Source: Fragilaria crotonensis
Taxonomy: Eukaryota; Bacillariophyta; Fragilariophyceae; Fragilariales; Fragilariaceae
DNA length: 64,000 nucleotides
Assembly (NCBI GenBank): GCA_022925895.1
Contig: JAKSYS010000248.1
Coordinates: forward strand, 1-64,000
Direction of reading: 5' to 3'
This document shows positions 18,960 through 30,545 of the stretch, one piece after another (position 1 is the first letter of the stretch; each line of letters opens with the position of its first letter). The notes beneath the pieces are model-generated. The model had not been told where the DNA came from. It did not search any database and was given only the letters and a program-made list of their open reading frames with translations. Position numbers and translations under genes: made by a program.

Positions 18960-20526
18960 CCACTCAGGATTCCATCGCATTCTTCCGCGTCTACCTTCAG
19001 TGGCCAGCACTTTTGACCAATATATCCGTTCCCTACCCCATTGGGAAGAGGAACTCTTTCTCTGAATGAAAACATTGGGAGCCCATTCACAGTTAGCGAA
19101 GCGTTATCCTATGGCAGTTGTGCCGCACGCAATGGTTCCGTATGGGACAATCAACAACAAGGTGCGTACGGATGGCTGGGCAATCAGTACGGACAAAGGC
19201 GGTGGGTTGCTTGCTGGCATGGGACCCGTCAGAGGAGCAATCCAATCCCGACTCTTTTCGCGCCAAAGCATACGGCATGTTGTCAATGCTTTGTTAATTG
19301 GTACGATTGGCCGAATTCACAGGTTTCTTTGGCACATGGGTAGGAGTGGTCGCCACGGATAGCCTCAGTCTTTTGGATGCCATATCATTTAAACCGGCGG
19401 TCACGTCACAAAAGACCTGGCAATTATTGACGTCCAAAGCCCGGAATGGGATCTGGTCAGCAATATTCACACGATTCTCCAAAAACTCCCAGGAATAAAC
19501 CTCCAACTCATACGATGACATCAGGACAGCAGGAAAGTAGCATACCAAGACTTCCATTGTTAGCTACTGGCACAATTGAACGTCAACGCCGATGCAATGG
19601 CAACCCAGTACCAACAGCAAGCAACATCCACATATTCACACCAAGGTCCTTCTCACTAACACAGCAGGCGTCCACCATATGCAGATGTCACAAGGGAGTA
19701 TAACCTCCCGGTACTATGCATCAGCATTCTGGTACCAAGCCTTGTATGGACCCTTGATGTCACAGATCCAAACGAAACACGCTTGGTCCCTACAGACGAC
19801 AAAAACCATCAATTGGAAAGCTCATTGCTCCGCATTACATGCCCGAGTTAACTAACGAACCCATTTCGTATAACTTGTACATGGCATCCTCCCCACCGCA
19901 AACAATTGCACCGCCATCATGCCATTCGGCGACTATGTCCCTCTTGCTCACACGAGGCAGAAGGCTGGACACATACTCACATGTACGCATGACTCTCGGG
20001 CACAGTGGCGAGTCGGCTTTCTGGAGCACCTCTGCATTGAGTGGAGCACACTGCGAACCCGCCCCCTTCTTGCAAGGGTCCTCTTAGAAGCAATACAGGG
20101 ATGGTTGGAGTGTGAGAATGATAGCTTCAACCTGGACCCGTCTTTATACCCGACGCAGTCCGGCGAGCTATCAACCAACAAAACGCTATTGGTTGGGAGC
20201 AAGTGATGTTCGGCAGGTTCAATTACAAATGGAGTGATATGCAGGATGCATTCTACGCGACGAATCACAAGAAAGCCGATACACCCAAACGCCCCACCGG
20301 ACAACGATGGCAGGTCGCCATAATTGGTTCCATACTTGTATGGACACAATGGAAAATCCTTTGGAAAAGTCGAAATCACGACCTTCATGGAACAACAGCA
20401 CACCGCATGGCATTGACGAGAGCCCTCTGATGTGAACTACAAGATGTGTATGATGTCAAAGGACAACTTGAACCTAGTGTATGGGAATAACTGTTTGAGG
20501 ACTTGGAGACACACCTGAGCAAACCC
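18960..20526 (+). pseudogene. LINE-like retroelement tail (RNase H and C-terminal domain), decayed, split by DNA transposon
   Basis: Coding remnants lie in several frames. At about 19110-19330 DGWAISTDKGGGLLAGMGPVRG...SRLFSRQSIRHVVNALL resembles a retroelement RNase H core. At about 19920-20240 a region rich in H/W (HILTCTHDSRAQWR) corresponds to the zinc-knuckle segment of the 17.4-kb copy, and QLEPSVWE aligns with MEPSVQAL there. The homology breaks off at 20526, exactly at the terminal repeat of the large DNA transposon, and resumes at 30386 (IQNWLNIPHAP). There are multiple frame changes, so the copy is old. Confidence 0.6.
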
Positions 20527-20555
20527 TACATCAGAAGGCCGTTTTTGTTAACTAT
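20527..20555 (+). repeat. Left terminal inverted repeat of the 9.9-kb transposon
   Basis: 29 bp matching the reverse complement of 30357-30385 with a single T/C mismatch at position 16. It is followed by copies of GTTACCA-type subterminal words at about 20575, 20615 and 20695. Confidence 0.92.
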
Positions 20556-20873
20556 TTTCTTTGGTGTTAAGTGTTACCATTTTTTTATCAGTTAGATTTT
20601 ACTTCTTAACAGAAATGGTAACTTGAACAATAAAATACTACTTCTACCATATATTGTAAGTTTGGATAATTTATTTCAAAATAAAGCACGCTTTAGTTAC
20701 CATTTATTTTTACTCAAGTCAACGATATATATTGTAATTATGCAATTCATGTTAAGTCAAAGTTACATTTTATGTTGATTAATTGATTAGGTTATTCATC
20801 TTAATACAACAGATATTGTTCATACGAAAGTCATTCTATTGCATTTTTAAGTGGATGGCAGTAAAACAAACTC

Positions 20874-22543
20874 CTAGTCGTCATCAGAGTCCCATTCTGC
20901 CTCAACATTCTCCATTGCCCGTGCCGCTGCATTGTTGTGAGCACCGTCTAGGTTTGCGTTATCCTGTGGGTCCTTTATTCCGGCCTTTGTCCGGCAGAAA
21001 TCCATCAGCAACTTTTCCATCCGTTTCGGCTCGTCGTCACAATTCTTGTCAGCCTCCCTGTCTGCTTTCACTAACTTGCGAAGAAAATTGAACTGTTTGA
21101 TGCCTTCGGGACTCCAGCCACCCCACTTACACTGTCCTTGAGCTTTTCCAGTGTATTTACCGGCTGTCTTTGTTTGTTTCCTTCTCGTGATCTCCTCACC
21201 TTCAGTCGTAATTGCAGCTGCGCCACCTGCTACCGAGTCGATGCGGGCTGCGACTTCTTCACCAGCCCTGGTTTTCCACTTTTCCAAGTAATTGTCAATT
21301 AACAACAACGCAAATGCTTCATCACTCACACTGACAATTTTTGATCCACTGGGGTCTCTTGCCTCCGAAACGAGCTGCTTTGTTTTCGCATTATTCCATG
21401 CGGTAGCCCCGCAAACACACTCCAAAAAACTGTCGAAGAACCAGAGAAACGCTTTCCTCTCTCTTTCGGTAGTCGCTCGTCTTAGCTTGCAGAATTCATC
21501 AAAAGTGAAGAATTCCTCTTCACGATTCTTGAACACTGTATTGATAGCTTTGACCACAATCTTTTTGCCAGACAACTCACACGTACTTCGCTTCTGATTC
21601 AAGGCCGTCTTGAACGAATTCTGGTACGTCAACTGAAATATGTATGGATTCCGTGGCCTTTCCTCCGCCAGCACCTTTTGAAAAGCTTCGTTAAATGACT
21701 TGGTACTGGTAACGAATTTGATCTGACGGAAGAGTGTGTTTTAACAAACAAAACAATCCTCCGTACAACATTCTTCTGTGCTGTTGGAGCTTCCAACGGC
21801 ATCCTGCTAACAATTTCCCTGGAATCAGCTCTCGCCGGTGGTGGAGGTGGCGTACCGTGTTCCTCGCTGTTGCTTGTCCTCAGAGGATTCACTGCGCCTG
21901 CCTGGGCACTGCGTCTCGACTCTTCAGTAGCTTCGCGGGCACCGCGCCTACCTTCCTCCGGCGATGCCAATGGGTCGTCGTCAAGGTATGAGTTTGCTGA
22001 AACGTAAGAATCAATTTCTGCCCCGTCATCATTATTGTCGTCGTCATCAGCCTGGTCGTCGTCGTCGTCATCATCAGCCTCGTCTTCAGCGCCATCGGTG
22101 GGTTCAAAACAAGAATCATCATCCGCCGACTCAATGTCGCCAGAATCTGACGAGGTGTTATGCACTTTTGTTGTTTTCGTTTTTTTGGACTCCTTTGTTT
22201 TTTTCTGTCTATATTTCCTCTTGTTCCCCGCGCCAACAACTCGTTTCCGTTGCGTAGAAGCTGCTGCAGCAGCTTCCGCTGCCTCTGCTGCCTTAGCTGC
22301 TGCAGCAGCTTCCGCTGCTTTAGCTGCCTTAGCTGCCTCAGCAGCCTCAGCTGCCTTAGCTGCCTTAGCTGCTTTAGCTGCACGTCTTTCAGCCTTCTTC
22401 TTCTCTGCCTCTCTCCTTGCGGCACGCTCCAACGGTGTTTCGCGAACGGGTGTTTGGTCAGCTGGTGGTTCGCGAATGCGTCGCGAAGAACTCCGAAGGT
22501 TCTGAGATGGCGACGCTAGAGCAGGATTCTGTGGATTTGACAT
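20874..22543 (-). CDS. Transposon-encoded Ala/Lys-rich protein of unknown function
   Basis: Two open segments, 22543-21767 and 21722-20874, are each a whole number of codons and can be joined by a 44-nt GT-AG segment (GTACGG...TCCGTCAG, 21766-21723) in phase 0, giving 541 residues: QKNV joined to IKFVTSTKSFNEAFQKVLAEERPRNP. The N-terminal part is low complexity: a charged start, Ala/Lys/Glu helix repeats (KAAKAAEAAEAAKAA, residues about 55-95), a lysine-rich stretch (nuclear or DNA-binding) and Asp runs. The C-terminal 280 residues are globular-looking (NPYIFQLTYQNSF, FCKLRRATTERERKAFLWFFDSFLECV, CKWGGWSPEGIKQFNFLRKLV) but match nothing I recognise. It could be a subterminal-repeat binding partner of the transposase. 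The 44-nt intron is a hypothesis; an indel is the alternative. Confidence 0.6.
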
Positions 22544-22573
22544 GCTGACAAAAGGGAATAGAGCAAGCAACAA

Positions 22574-23480
22574 GACGAAGTGTTAGCGAAAGCAACAAGT
22601 TGTATTTTAGATCGCATCAATTGAAAATGAGAGATGGATCAATTATTGCAATATTATGTTTGCTTGAAGTTCACTTTACACGACTATATCGTATCTTTTT
22701 TATCCCAAACATGTCAATTTACTACAACACTGTATGCTTTTATTTTGTTTGAATGTACATACACATTTAATACATAATCCACCGTTTTTTACTCTATGAT
22801 CTTATATGGATATGTATTGCTTTTCAAATACATATATGGTACACATGGACTGTACTCGCTCGGTGTCATGCATCATACTAGGTACTGTGTACATCGTTGT
22901 ACACGTAATGGTATAAGTTGCAGTGTCCTGCGTTTCAATCACGTCAATAAATCTTGTTATTGGCGACTAAAAATACATTCCATTCATATACTTTTAATAA
23001 ATGCTATACATAGCCAAAAAATTCTATACATGTGACTTGTTGTACTTAGGGCATGATACATGACATGATGACTTTTGGATACAAGATTCCTAAATGTGCG
23101 CAATTTTACACAATGTACAGTGTAGTATTGTAGCGCTGTTACAGTGCATACTACGGTCCTGGGAAAGTAATATATTATACATGCATAATAAAGTCAACGC
23201 ACTTATTGAAATATTGGTGTTCTGTGTTGTTCAATGGTTTTGGTGTATTTGCATTGAAGTACTATTGACTTAATATCGAATCCACATATTCGTATCATAA
23301 ATAAATATAGCGTCTATTTGTTAGATAAAAATCGAATTTATTTAGAGGGCTTGCAATAAAGTCCCAGGTGTGGAGTCCCTTAGAGTTGTGTGTACCATGT
23401 CGTATGCGCCTGGTATGCAATTTCTGACACCAGAATTGCACCATTACCTCCATTGAATCAGAACATTCAATGAAGCCTCT
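22574..23480. other. AT-rich noncoding interior of the transposon
   Basis: About 900 bp of AT-rich sequence with GTACA-type words and no supported reading frame. It separates the divergent left ORF (-) and central ORF (+), so promoters for either could lie here. Confidence 0.4.
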
Positions 23481-23489
23481 CGCCCGATC

Positions 23490-23770
23490 ATTGCGTTGTT
23501 GTTGATCCTTTCTTGCTGCGTGCGTTTCTTCTGCAACAACTGCACAGTCCTCGCCAGGCAGCGGGTTGATTGTCGTTTTTGTGGACGAAGAGTACGGGGA
23601 GGAGGACGCGCTCGCAATTGTTGTCAGTGGTCTTGCGTTGTTGTCGATCCTTTCTTGCCGCGTGCGTTTCTTCTGCAACAACTGCACAGTCCTCGCCAGG
23701 CAGCGGGTTGATTGTCGTTTTTGTGGACGAAGAGTACGGGGAGGAGGACGCGCTCGCGACTGTTGCCATT
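23490..23770. repeat. 142-bp tandem duplication
   Basis: The words gatcctttcttg (23504 and 23646) and ctgcaacaac (23531 and 23673) recur at a spacing of 142 bp, with very few differences over the whole unit. Because 142 is not a multiple of three, the duplicated block shifts frame on both strands, which argues that it is noncoding leader of the downstream GC-rich ORF. Confidence 0.88.
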
Positions 23771-23883
23771 GGTCTGGTGTTGGGTTGTCTCCTCGTCGTG
23801 GTGCGTGATCACCATCCCATTCTTGTCGAACGAAGTGGCGTCGCGCGGACCTTACCTGCCAGGCAGCAGGAGAAGGCCGAACA

Positions 23884-25436
23884 ATGTCATCCAGTCGACG
23901 GGGGGTTGGCGGTCGCGGGAAGGGTAGATTCGACGTTGTCGAAGAGAAGGGTGCCGCGGGGAACCGGACGATGCCGACTGCGATGTCCGTTCGGAATCTA
24001 GGGCAGTCGCCCCGTGTTTTGGGGTCGCAGGCAATCGTGGACGGGGGGCGGAATCGCCTCCCCTCCAGGCGTGGGACAAGAGAGAGTCTTCCGACTCCCT
24101 CGTCGGTTATGTCGCTGTTGTCCATGGCTGTCGTACCGGAAGAAAGGCGTGCGTTCCGGCGACGGTTCCGACGTGCGAAGAAGGCGAGTGCGCCGGGGGA
24201 GTGCGGGCTGGTCGGTGGGTTCTTGGGTGGTCGGACGCCGATCCGTGTGGTTGCAACTGCATTTGGGTGGGAGCCGTTCCGACTGCGTTCAATTGCGGAC
24301 ATGTTCCCCGAATCGGGGATGCAGTCCAATTTTTTGAACGAATTCTACGTTATGGACGTTATCGTGAACCGCCGGTCGGCTCCTTTGACTGCTGCATCGG
24401 GCGGCGGCCATGCGGTTTGTCACGCCCAGTCGTACATCCCTGACGATGGGGCACCGGATGGGGATTACCAGTTCAGGGCGGTGATCCTCTTCCTACCCCA
24501 GTGTGGGTCTTCTACTGCAGTCGTGATCGCCACGCTGGTGATGCTGGACTGCAGGGCACATTGAGGGCTTACGACATGAGCTGGCTTCGCTTGGTCAGGA
24601 CTGAATCGGAGCACTGTTTGCCATCGTACACCTTTGGTGATGACAGCTATGTGCAGCGGTTTTATTCTGATACCACATTGCCTTGTGGTACCCGTCAAGT
24701 GTCGGCGTGGAGGCTCTCGACTGGGCGAGTGCTCCCGGGTCAGCAGGTACGGTTGGTGTACCGGGCAAGCCAGGAGGATGGAGAGTTGCCCTGCTCCCCA
24801 GACTTCATCGGCGGCATGGACTATCGGGATGTTCCTTCCGACTACCGCGCCCACGAATACCTTGACCGGCTGAAGGCTTCCTCCAGTGCAAGGGAGGGTT
24901 GTCGGCACTACGTGGACGGGGCCCGTCACACTGACCTTCCGGAGTCTTGCTGGATTATTGACCCCAACGTGCATCATTTCGTTGACGTGCACATCGCCAT
25001 CGACGAGATCCCGGATCGGGTGTCGGTTGTCATGGTGAGGAACGTTGGGAAAATGGACCCCCGTGATGATCGACAGCAGTTATTGGATGAGCTTACGGAG
25101 AGGTGCAGTGCAATTAAACTTGCCGGTGGGAAGGGCACTGCGAGGGCGAAGTCTTCTGATGTTGGGGGGATGATTGCAATTGGGACCAGGATCACCGTGA
25201 AGAAGGGCGATTCTGTCGATTGTCCCGCTGTCCACGACAAGGTTCCGTACGCTGCAAACTCGATTGTTGGGGAGGATGTCGTCCGCGGGCTTGTGGTGGA
25301 CTTGGCGGATGTCGGGAGCTGTTGCTTCCCCCAGGTGTACTCTGTGATAAGAGACACGGAGGTGAATTCTGGCTTGAGCCCGGTGGCACCAATGGATGGC
25401 GTTGCCTTTGGTTGGGACGACTCCGACAGCGATGAT

Positions 25437-25468
<32 letters not shown>

Positions 25469-26485
25469 TGATGATGATGATGATGATGATGATGGGGATG
25501 ACGGCGGCAACTACAACTGTGGCGTTGTTGATGATGATCTCTTCATCACTGCTCGTTTGTTGGCCGATGCCCAGGCCAAGAAGACGCAGGCCAATACCGC
25601 CAACGCCCGCCGCCTGGATTTCCTAAGCAGGAAAATCAGGGGGCTGCTTGCGGTGTTGGAGCGTCGGCGACGGGTTGCGTACACTATCGACCTGAGTTAT
25701 AACCTGGGTAACTCGTCTCACTTTGACGTTAACGATGCCTCGCAGGGTACAGTTGTTGGACAGAGGAGATGCTTGGCTGGGGGGAGAACTGGTACTTCAT
25801 CATGCCCAATGTTGAAGGCAAGCGACCGAATGGAACCAAGTTCACTGGTTTGGCCATAAAACTTGGCCACGGAATCGCGATCAGCTGGGATGGCAGGATT
25901 GTAAGGCACTGCACGTCTGTTTCATGTCCTGATGGCTTGGACAGCGGTTACGTTGGTGTTGCAAAGGATTCTACATCCTTCGTGAACACCCTCTACGGGG
26001 TGTTCACCTGCGCCAAGGAAAAGATCGTTCAGGCTGGACGTGCTGGGTGTGCTGCGAATTATCGGCCTGTTCTCCGACCCGATCCTTGGAGGGAAAGGGT
26101 GCCCAGTAAGAAGCGCTTGAACCGAAAACGTCGGCGCCGCCGGAAACACCGGGATGAATTGACGGTTGCCCAAAACCCAATTGAAGACGAGGTGATCGCG
26201 ACGGCAGCCACCCTTGAAGTGGCAGCTGCTGTCGAGCCCATCAGTGTGCGCTTGCCGAAGCACGTTGTCACGGTGTCTCGACAGCTTTCCCTTGTTGGGA
26301 GAAAGAGGAAACCGCAAGTGGAGCCAGGAATGGGGACCTCTGCGAATGGGGGTGGTGTTGATGGCGAACGAAAGGCCGTACCTAGACAGCCTACAGCAGC
26401 TGACCTGGCAATTGGTGGCGCATACACGGTACCAAGAAAAAAAAGAGCTGGTGATGTGCAGGGGCTACTGCGGCGGTTGACTTAA
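23884..26485 (+). CDS. Central transposon ORF, GC-rich, with long polyaspartate run; function unknown
   Basis: Three consecutive open segments in different frames (23884-24564, 24501-25859, 25769-26485) overlap. They can be joined by phase-correct GT-AG segments of 32 nt (24523-24554) and 38 nt (25708-25745), the second giving LSYNLG-YSCWTEEMLGWGENWYF, for a total of 843 residues. A basic Arg-rich N-terminus (residues 1-110) precedes a globular region (QSNFLNEFYVMDVIVNRR, SCWIIDPNVHHFVDVHIAID, VGGMIAIGTRITVKKG). A run of more than 20 acidic residues lies near 515-540, and a C-terminal part is rich in Lys/Arg (KKRLNRKRRRRRKHR). No catalytic motif is recognised. GC content and codon use are clearly higher than in the neighbouring ORFs. 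It may be an accessory protein or captured cargo. Confidence 0.5.
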
Positions 26486-26540
26486 CCGCTTCGTTGTTAC
26501 CAGGAGGACGAAGTACGGGGGCAAGAAGACCTGCACGTTA

Positions 26541-29500
26541 CTATTGAAAACGAAGAACGTGAAAAATAAGTCTACTACTTGCGAACGTTCTCCTTCCCGC
26601 AGCTCGTTTGCGTTTCTTGGCCGCTGCCTCGTCTTCCTTCTTCTTTTTGGTGGCAAGCTTTTCTGCTTTCTTTGCTGCCACCTCCTTGGCGTTGTCTTCG
26701 GGTGTCTTCACGCCGAAGACGACTCTACCACCGGGCAAGACATGGTGGTCAACATCTTTGTCTCGTAATCCTCTTCGAACCAGGTGTCATCTTCAACATT
26801 GTTTTCCAGATCACTATGCTCCCGCTCTATTATTGCGTCCCATGCAAGGGACCATTCCACTTTCCTTCTGATGAGGAAAAGGTAATGCCGATCCCACCTT
26901 GACGCTTTCTTTTCTCCAAATGGTGGGATGTCTTCTGTGCCAAGTAGCGGCGAGGATATCGCCTTGACATCCACAAGGAACAATGTTGGTTGTCTGTGGT
27001 CGGGAGAATAAAAATGGGGTTTGTAACGCCCTATGAGGACATTGGGCGTGTTGAAGTCGGTGGGGTTAACTGGGTCAAAGGTGTGGGCAACGGCGTACAA
27101 TCCAGGTTGCACGCTTGTCTGCCCATTCACTTCAATTCTTCTGATTGAGCTCGGAAGCTGGCGCAGATCAACGAATGTATGGATGAATGCTGGAAGGTCA
27201 TGCTTCTCCCCTTTCCAGTCGATCATTGCGCAATCATTCCAAGGTTTACCGTCATAACATGGATGTGCTCGGTACATGTTACCCCTTTCATCTGTGTACG
27301 AGGTAAAGCACCGAAGAGACTGTTGTGGCATTTGGGGCAGGCAGAAGTTTCCAAGAAACTTTGACACCAAAGGTGGAAGTTTCACGACTGGCTCTGCGTT
27401 CTGACCGCTACGCACATGTGTCCAACGACACGAGGGGAATTCATCACCAGTTTTCCACACAAGGTGGAATTCACGTCCAGGGTCGAATTGATGGTTGCTG
27501 GTTCCTCTCTCTGGTTCTTCTTCCCTGATGTTGGTATGGCACTGCCTTTTGTCGCTCTCAACATCTGCCCAAGCAAGTGATACAGCGAGATTCTCAACGT
27601 ACCGATGGGCTGCTTGTTTTGTGAAAGAAACAGCTCGTTTCTGCGAGTTTCTTGTTGTTATCTTCGCAAGGGGAATGTGGGCTGATTCAGCGTACGAACT
27701 GTTCACGTTCTCTGGAACCCCATGGTCCAGAATGTCCTCGCACAGATGCAGGACCAAGTGCGTTTTGATGGTGTTATTTCCCATGCCTGAAGGACGAGGT
27801 GCTACTTCAGCGACAAACCGCATCAACCACTGCACAGCAACATGGGAGCGCCTCACCATTTTTTTCGGGATTGTTGGCTGCTTCATCCATTGGTGCCAGA
27901 CCAGGAGGGAGGATACGACAACTATCCAATCTTCGATATGATTGCTGTAACATAGCCTTTGATCGTTGACCCCTTCTTTTGGGGTGACCTTCTTGCCAAC
28001 ATTGAAGATGGAGCGGAAACACGTCGTGTGCAATGCGAATAGTTTCACCAAAAAGGCATCCCGCCATCTCGTGTCCCATGAGATTGGAGCCAGAGGAAAA
28101 ACCTCGAGAGAAATTTGTTCGTGGAACATCACGGTCACTCTGCCTTGATAGGGTGCAGCCCAACTTGGCGCACAGTGCATCGTAATCCTTCAATGCCTGG
28201 GACTTGGGACCGGCCTGAGCCGAGAAAGCCTGGAGGCAGTACTTAAACCAACCAAGCGAGATCAAGTGCAGCATTTCGCCTGGGCACGCACCAAAAATTC
28301 CGCGCTTATTGTGCATGCCAAATCGGACGCCTTCAAACCCGTTCTTGAGATAGTTCTGAGACATTGATTGGAGCTCAGCAGTCAAGCCCCTCTGCACTAA
28401 GGAATCAACTTTTTTCGGGAGACGGTGGGGGGAACTTTGACTTCGAATACCCCGTCAAGTAACTGGGGCATTCACAGATTCGGCAAAGCTGTTTGACCTC
28501 CATGAATCTTGCTGTGTAATGACCACAGAGACGGTCGTGACCCTCTGTATCGCCGACGATGAAAGGTACATACGGGTGGAACACCACTTTGTGAATGGTG
28601 TTGTTGTAATGCAAATTCCATTTGAAGCCACTGTTCTGTAGAATCAAAAATCCAGACTCTTCGAGTATAAACTGAATCTGCATGTGCGTTTCATTGAGGA
28701 GTAACGTTGCCCAACTAAGATCACCGTTGGCGGGCGGATGAATTGGGTTCTTGATTCGCACAACATCATCCGCCAGATCTTCTGGAGAATTGAAATCGGA
28801 ATCAACATCTGCGCTAGTTGGGAGGTGCGCGGGGGTGCTGTGATTGATGTATCCAAGGATGCGCATGGCACTTGGGAGGCGGCGCATAGTGTGATTCAAT
28901 AGACCGTGTGAGATTGTTATGGGCTCCATTTGGAGCCGTCCTGCCATATCGATATGTGTCTTATCCATTGCTATGACGCAAGGTAACAGCATATCAACGC
29001 CAAACTTCTTTATTAGAGCCTCGTATGTCTTTCTGTAGCAACGACCAGTGTGGATGTCGCCAACATCAGACGATGCTTGTGGTGCGATGAATGGATCCTT
29101 TGCGTCGTCAAAAATAATTTTCGTCTTGATTAAGTGTGGGACATGAGAGAAGTGACGCAAACACTTCGCGGGCATCAAAGTAAATCATGGACACTGTTCT
29201 CTGGGTGTAAGGCAGGTACAATTTCTTCTCCTTCGGGATCAATCCGTTCATGTTGTACCTTTCGTACAAGTTAGCGATTACCTTGCTGCGACTGGGTTGA
29301 CAACCCTCGCGGAAAGTATGACCACTACCATTTGATTTTGCAGCCCACTTGAGTATGATCTCAAACGCTTTGAGTGGACAATGGAGCTCCTTTAGGAGCT
29401 GCAATAACTCAATTAAGACCTCCTCTTCCCGAGAAAAACGCGCAAGACCTAGCGGGTTATCTCGCAGCTGGAAAAGTTTCAGATACAAGTCCAAAACACC

Positions 29501-29878
29501 GGCATCCGGACCTTCCTCGCCTTCACTTGCATCACTGGGGACATCCTCCTCATCAACATTGTCATTCGGAAAACCATCATCGTCATCCATCACAAAAAAG
29601 TCTTCGTCGTCAACTCCATTCACATTGATGATTGGCGGCTCGTCATCCGCCTCTCCTCTTACAGTTGCACGTTGTGCACGAAAGAGAGTGCTATACGAAG
29701 AGGATCTCAAATTCGGACGGGTGCCATGATCAGCGCCTTCACTTTCACGACACTCATCTGTGTCAGCGCGGCGTGGCATGTAATAAGAACCACATGCCAA
29801 ACTACGCACAAGGTGCGCACCAAGCCTCTTGAAACTTTTCCCACAAACAGCACAATCCTCAGAAAGTGATGTCGACAT
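26541..29878 (-). CDS. Transposase, Plavaka/CACTA (Tnp2-like) type
   Basis: Starts at ATG 29878 with a zinc finger (CAVCGKSF...HLVRSLAC), then acidic linker and helices. A 40-nt GT-AG segment (29164-29125) joins FDARE in phase to TKIIFDDAKDPF. The catalytic region follows: MDKTHIDMAGRLQMEPITISHGLLN...RRLPSAMRILGYI, PFIVGDTEGHDRLCGHY and a zinc-knuckle-like CRICECPSYLTG, in the order found in Plavaka/CACTA transposases (D, D, Cys cluster, then GMLHLISLGWFKYCLQAF and GHEMAG). The frame changes at about 28400, at an A5/T5 run near 28050 and near 26750; the first could be a short intron, the second looks like a one-base indel. The C-terminus is a lysine-rich tail (KKAEKLATKKKKEDEAAAKKRKR). Superfamily is inferred from motif order. 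Confidence 0.72.
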
Positions 29879-30356
29879 AGTAGTAGATTAAAGATAGACA
29901 ACGAGTGAAGAGTGTTGCAATACGAGCACAATTCTTTGATCAGGCAAATGTAATATTTTAAGAACTGCCAGATATGGTGGTGAGAATATAATTCCCTTGT
30001 CAAACGACATACCAACAATCAGCATGACGAAGTCGTACATAATGGCATTGGTAAAAAGAAATGTTTGAATATCAATATATTTTATTGAAACATGTTATGT
30101 TTGGTTTGACGCCTTGAGATATGTTACTATATCTGTTTGAAGTATGGTCTAAGTTACCATGACAAAAAAACGTTGTTCATCGAAAATTGAAGATGTTCAC
30201 TGCCCATTATTTACCGTCAGAGGAAAGAAACAAACATTGTAGAAACATAAATTATAATATTCAATTATCATAAGACTATACTTACTTATGATTATTATAT
30301 GTTGACTTAAGGCAATATATTAATGACTTACGACCAAAAAGTAACCATTTTTTGAC

Positions 30357-30385
30357 ATAGTTAACAAAAGCGGCCTTCTGATGTA
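30357..30385 (-). repeat. Right terminal inverted repeat of the 9.9-kb transposon
   Basis: Inverted partner of 20527-20555. The inner flank also has TGGTTAC and TGGTAACTT words (about 30340 and 30155) and an AAGTCAAC word mirrored in the left end. Confidence 0.92.
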
Positions 30386-30545
30386 ATGGGGGGCAATTCA
30401 AAATTGGCTCAATATACCCCACGCACCACTGATTACTAAGGCAAGCCTTCAACACACACGGGAAGCAGCCATGACAGGAATGAGGTCCATACGTCAGTAT
30501 TTTGGAAAACAGTCAAACCATAGCAGCTACCACTACAAAAAAGTG
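30386..30545 (+). pseudogene. Continuation of the LINE tail interrupted by the DNA transposon
   Basis: Immediately after the right terminal repeat, the plus strand reads AIQNWLNIPHAPLITKAST...MRSIRQYFGKQ, which aligns in position and pattern with HVMENWILMHASTIAESVKRVK at the end of the 17.4-kb LINE tail. This identifies the insertion site and shows that the transposon did not delete target DNA. Confidence 0.6.

Larger units (their letters stand above)
20527..30385. mobile_element. 9.9-kb terminal-inverted-repeat DNA transposon, CACTA/Plavaka-like
   Basis: Both ends begin TACATCAGAAGGCCG and match for 29 bp with one mismatch. The leading TA is probably a target duplication: removing the element plus one TA restores the reading register of the interrupted LINE remnant (...SKP before, IQNWL after). 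Subterminal regions carry repeated TGGTAACTT-like words and a shared AAGTCAAC word, as in CACTA-type elements. Inside are a minus-strand Ala/Lys-rich ORF, a plus-strand GC-rich ORF with a long Asp run, and a minus-strand transposase with Plavaka/Tnp2-like motifs. Frame changes in the transposase mean this copy may be inactive or mis-sequenced. It is younger than the LINE copy it splits. Confidence 0.85.

Noticed and set aside
22035-22519. Plus-strand Ala/Ser- and Cys-rich frames in the transposon left ORF
   Set aside because: Antisense of the Ala/Lys repeat; the minus-strand frame continues into a globular region and is the better choice.
23295-24329. 344-codon minus-strand frame rich in Arg/Pro/Ser
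   Set aside because: It is the shadow of GC-rich plus-strand coding sequence plus the 142-bp duplication; the duplicated part repeats out of frame and there is no motif.
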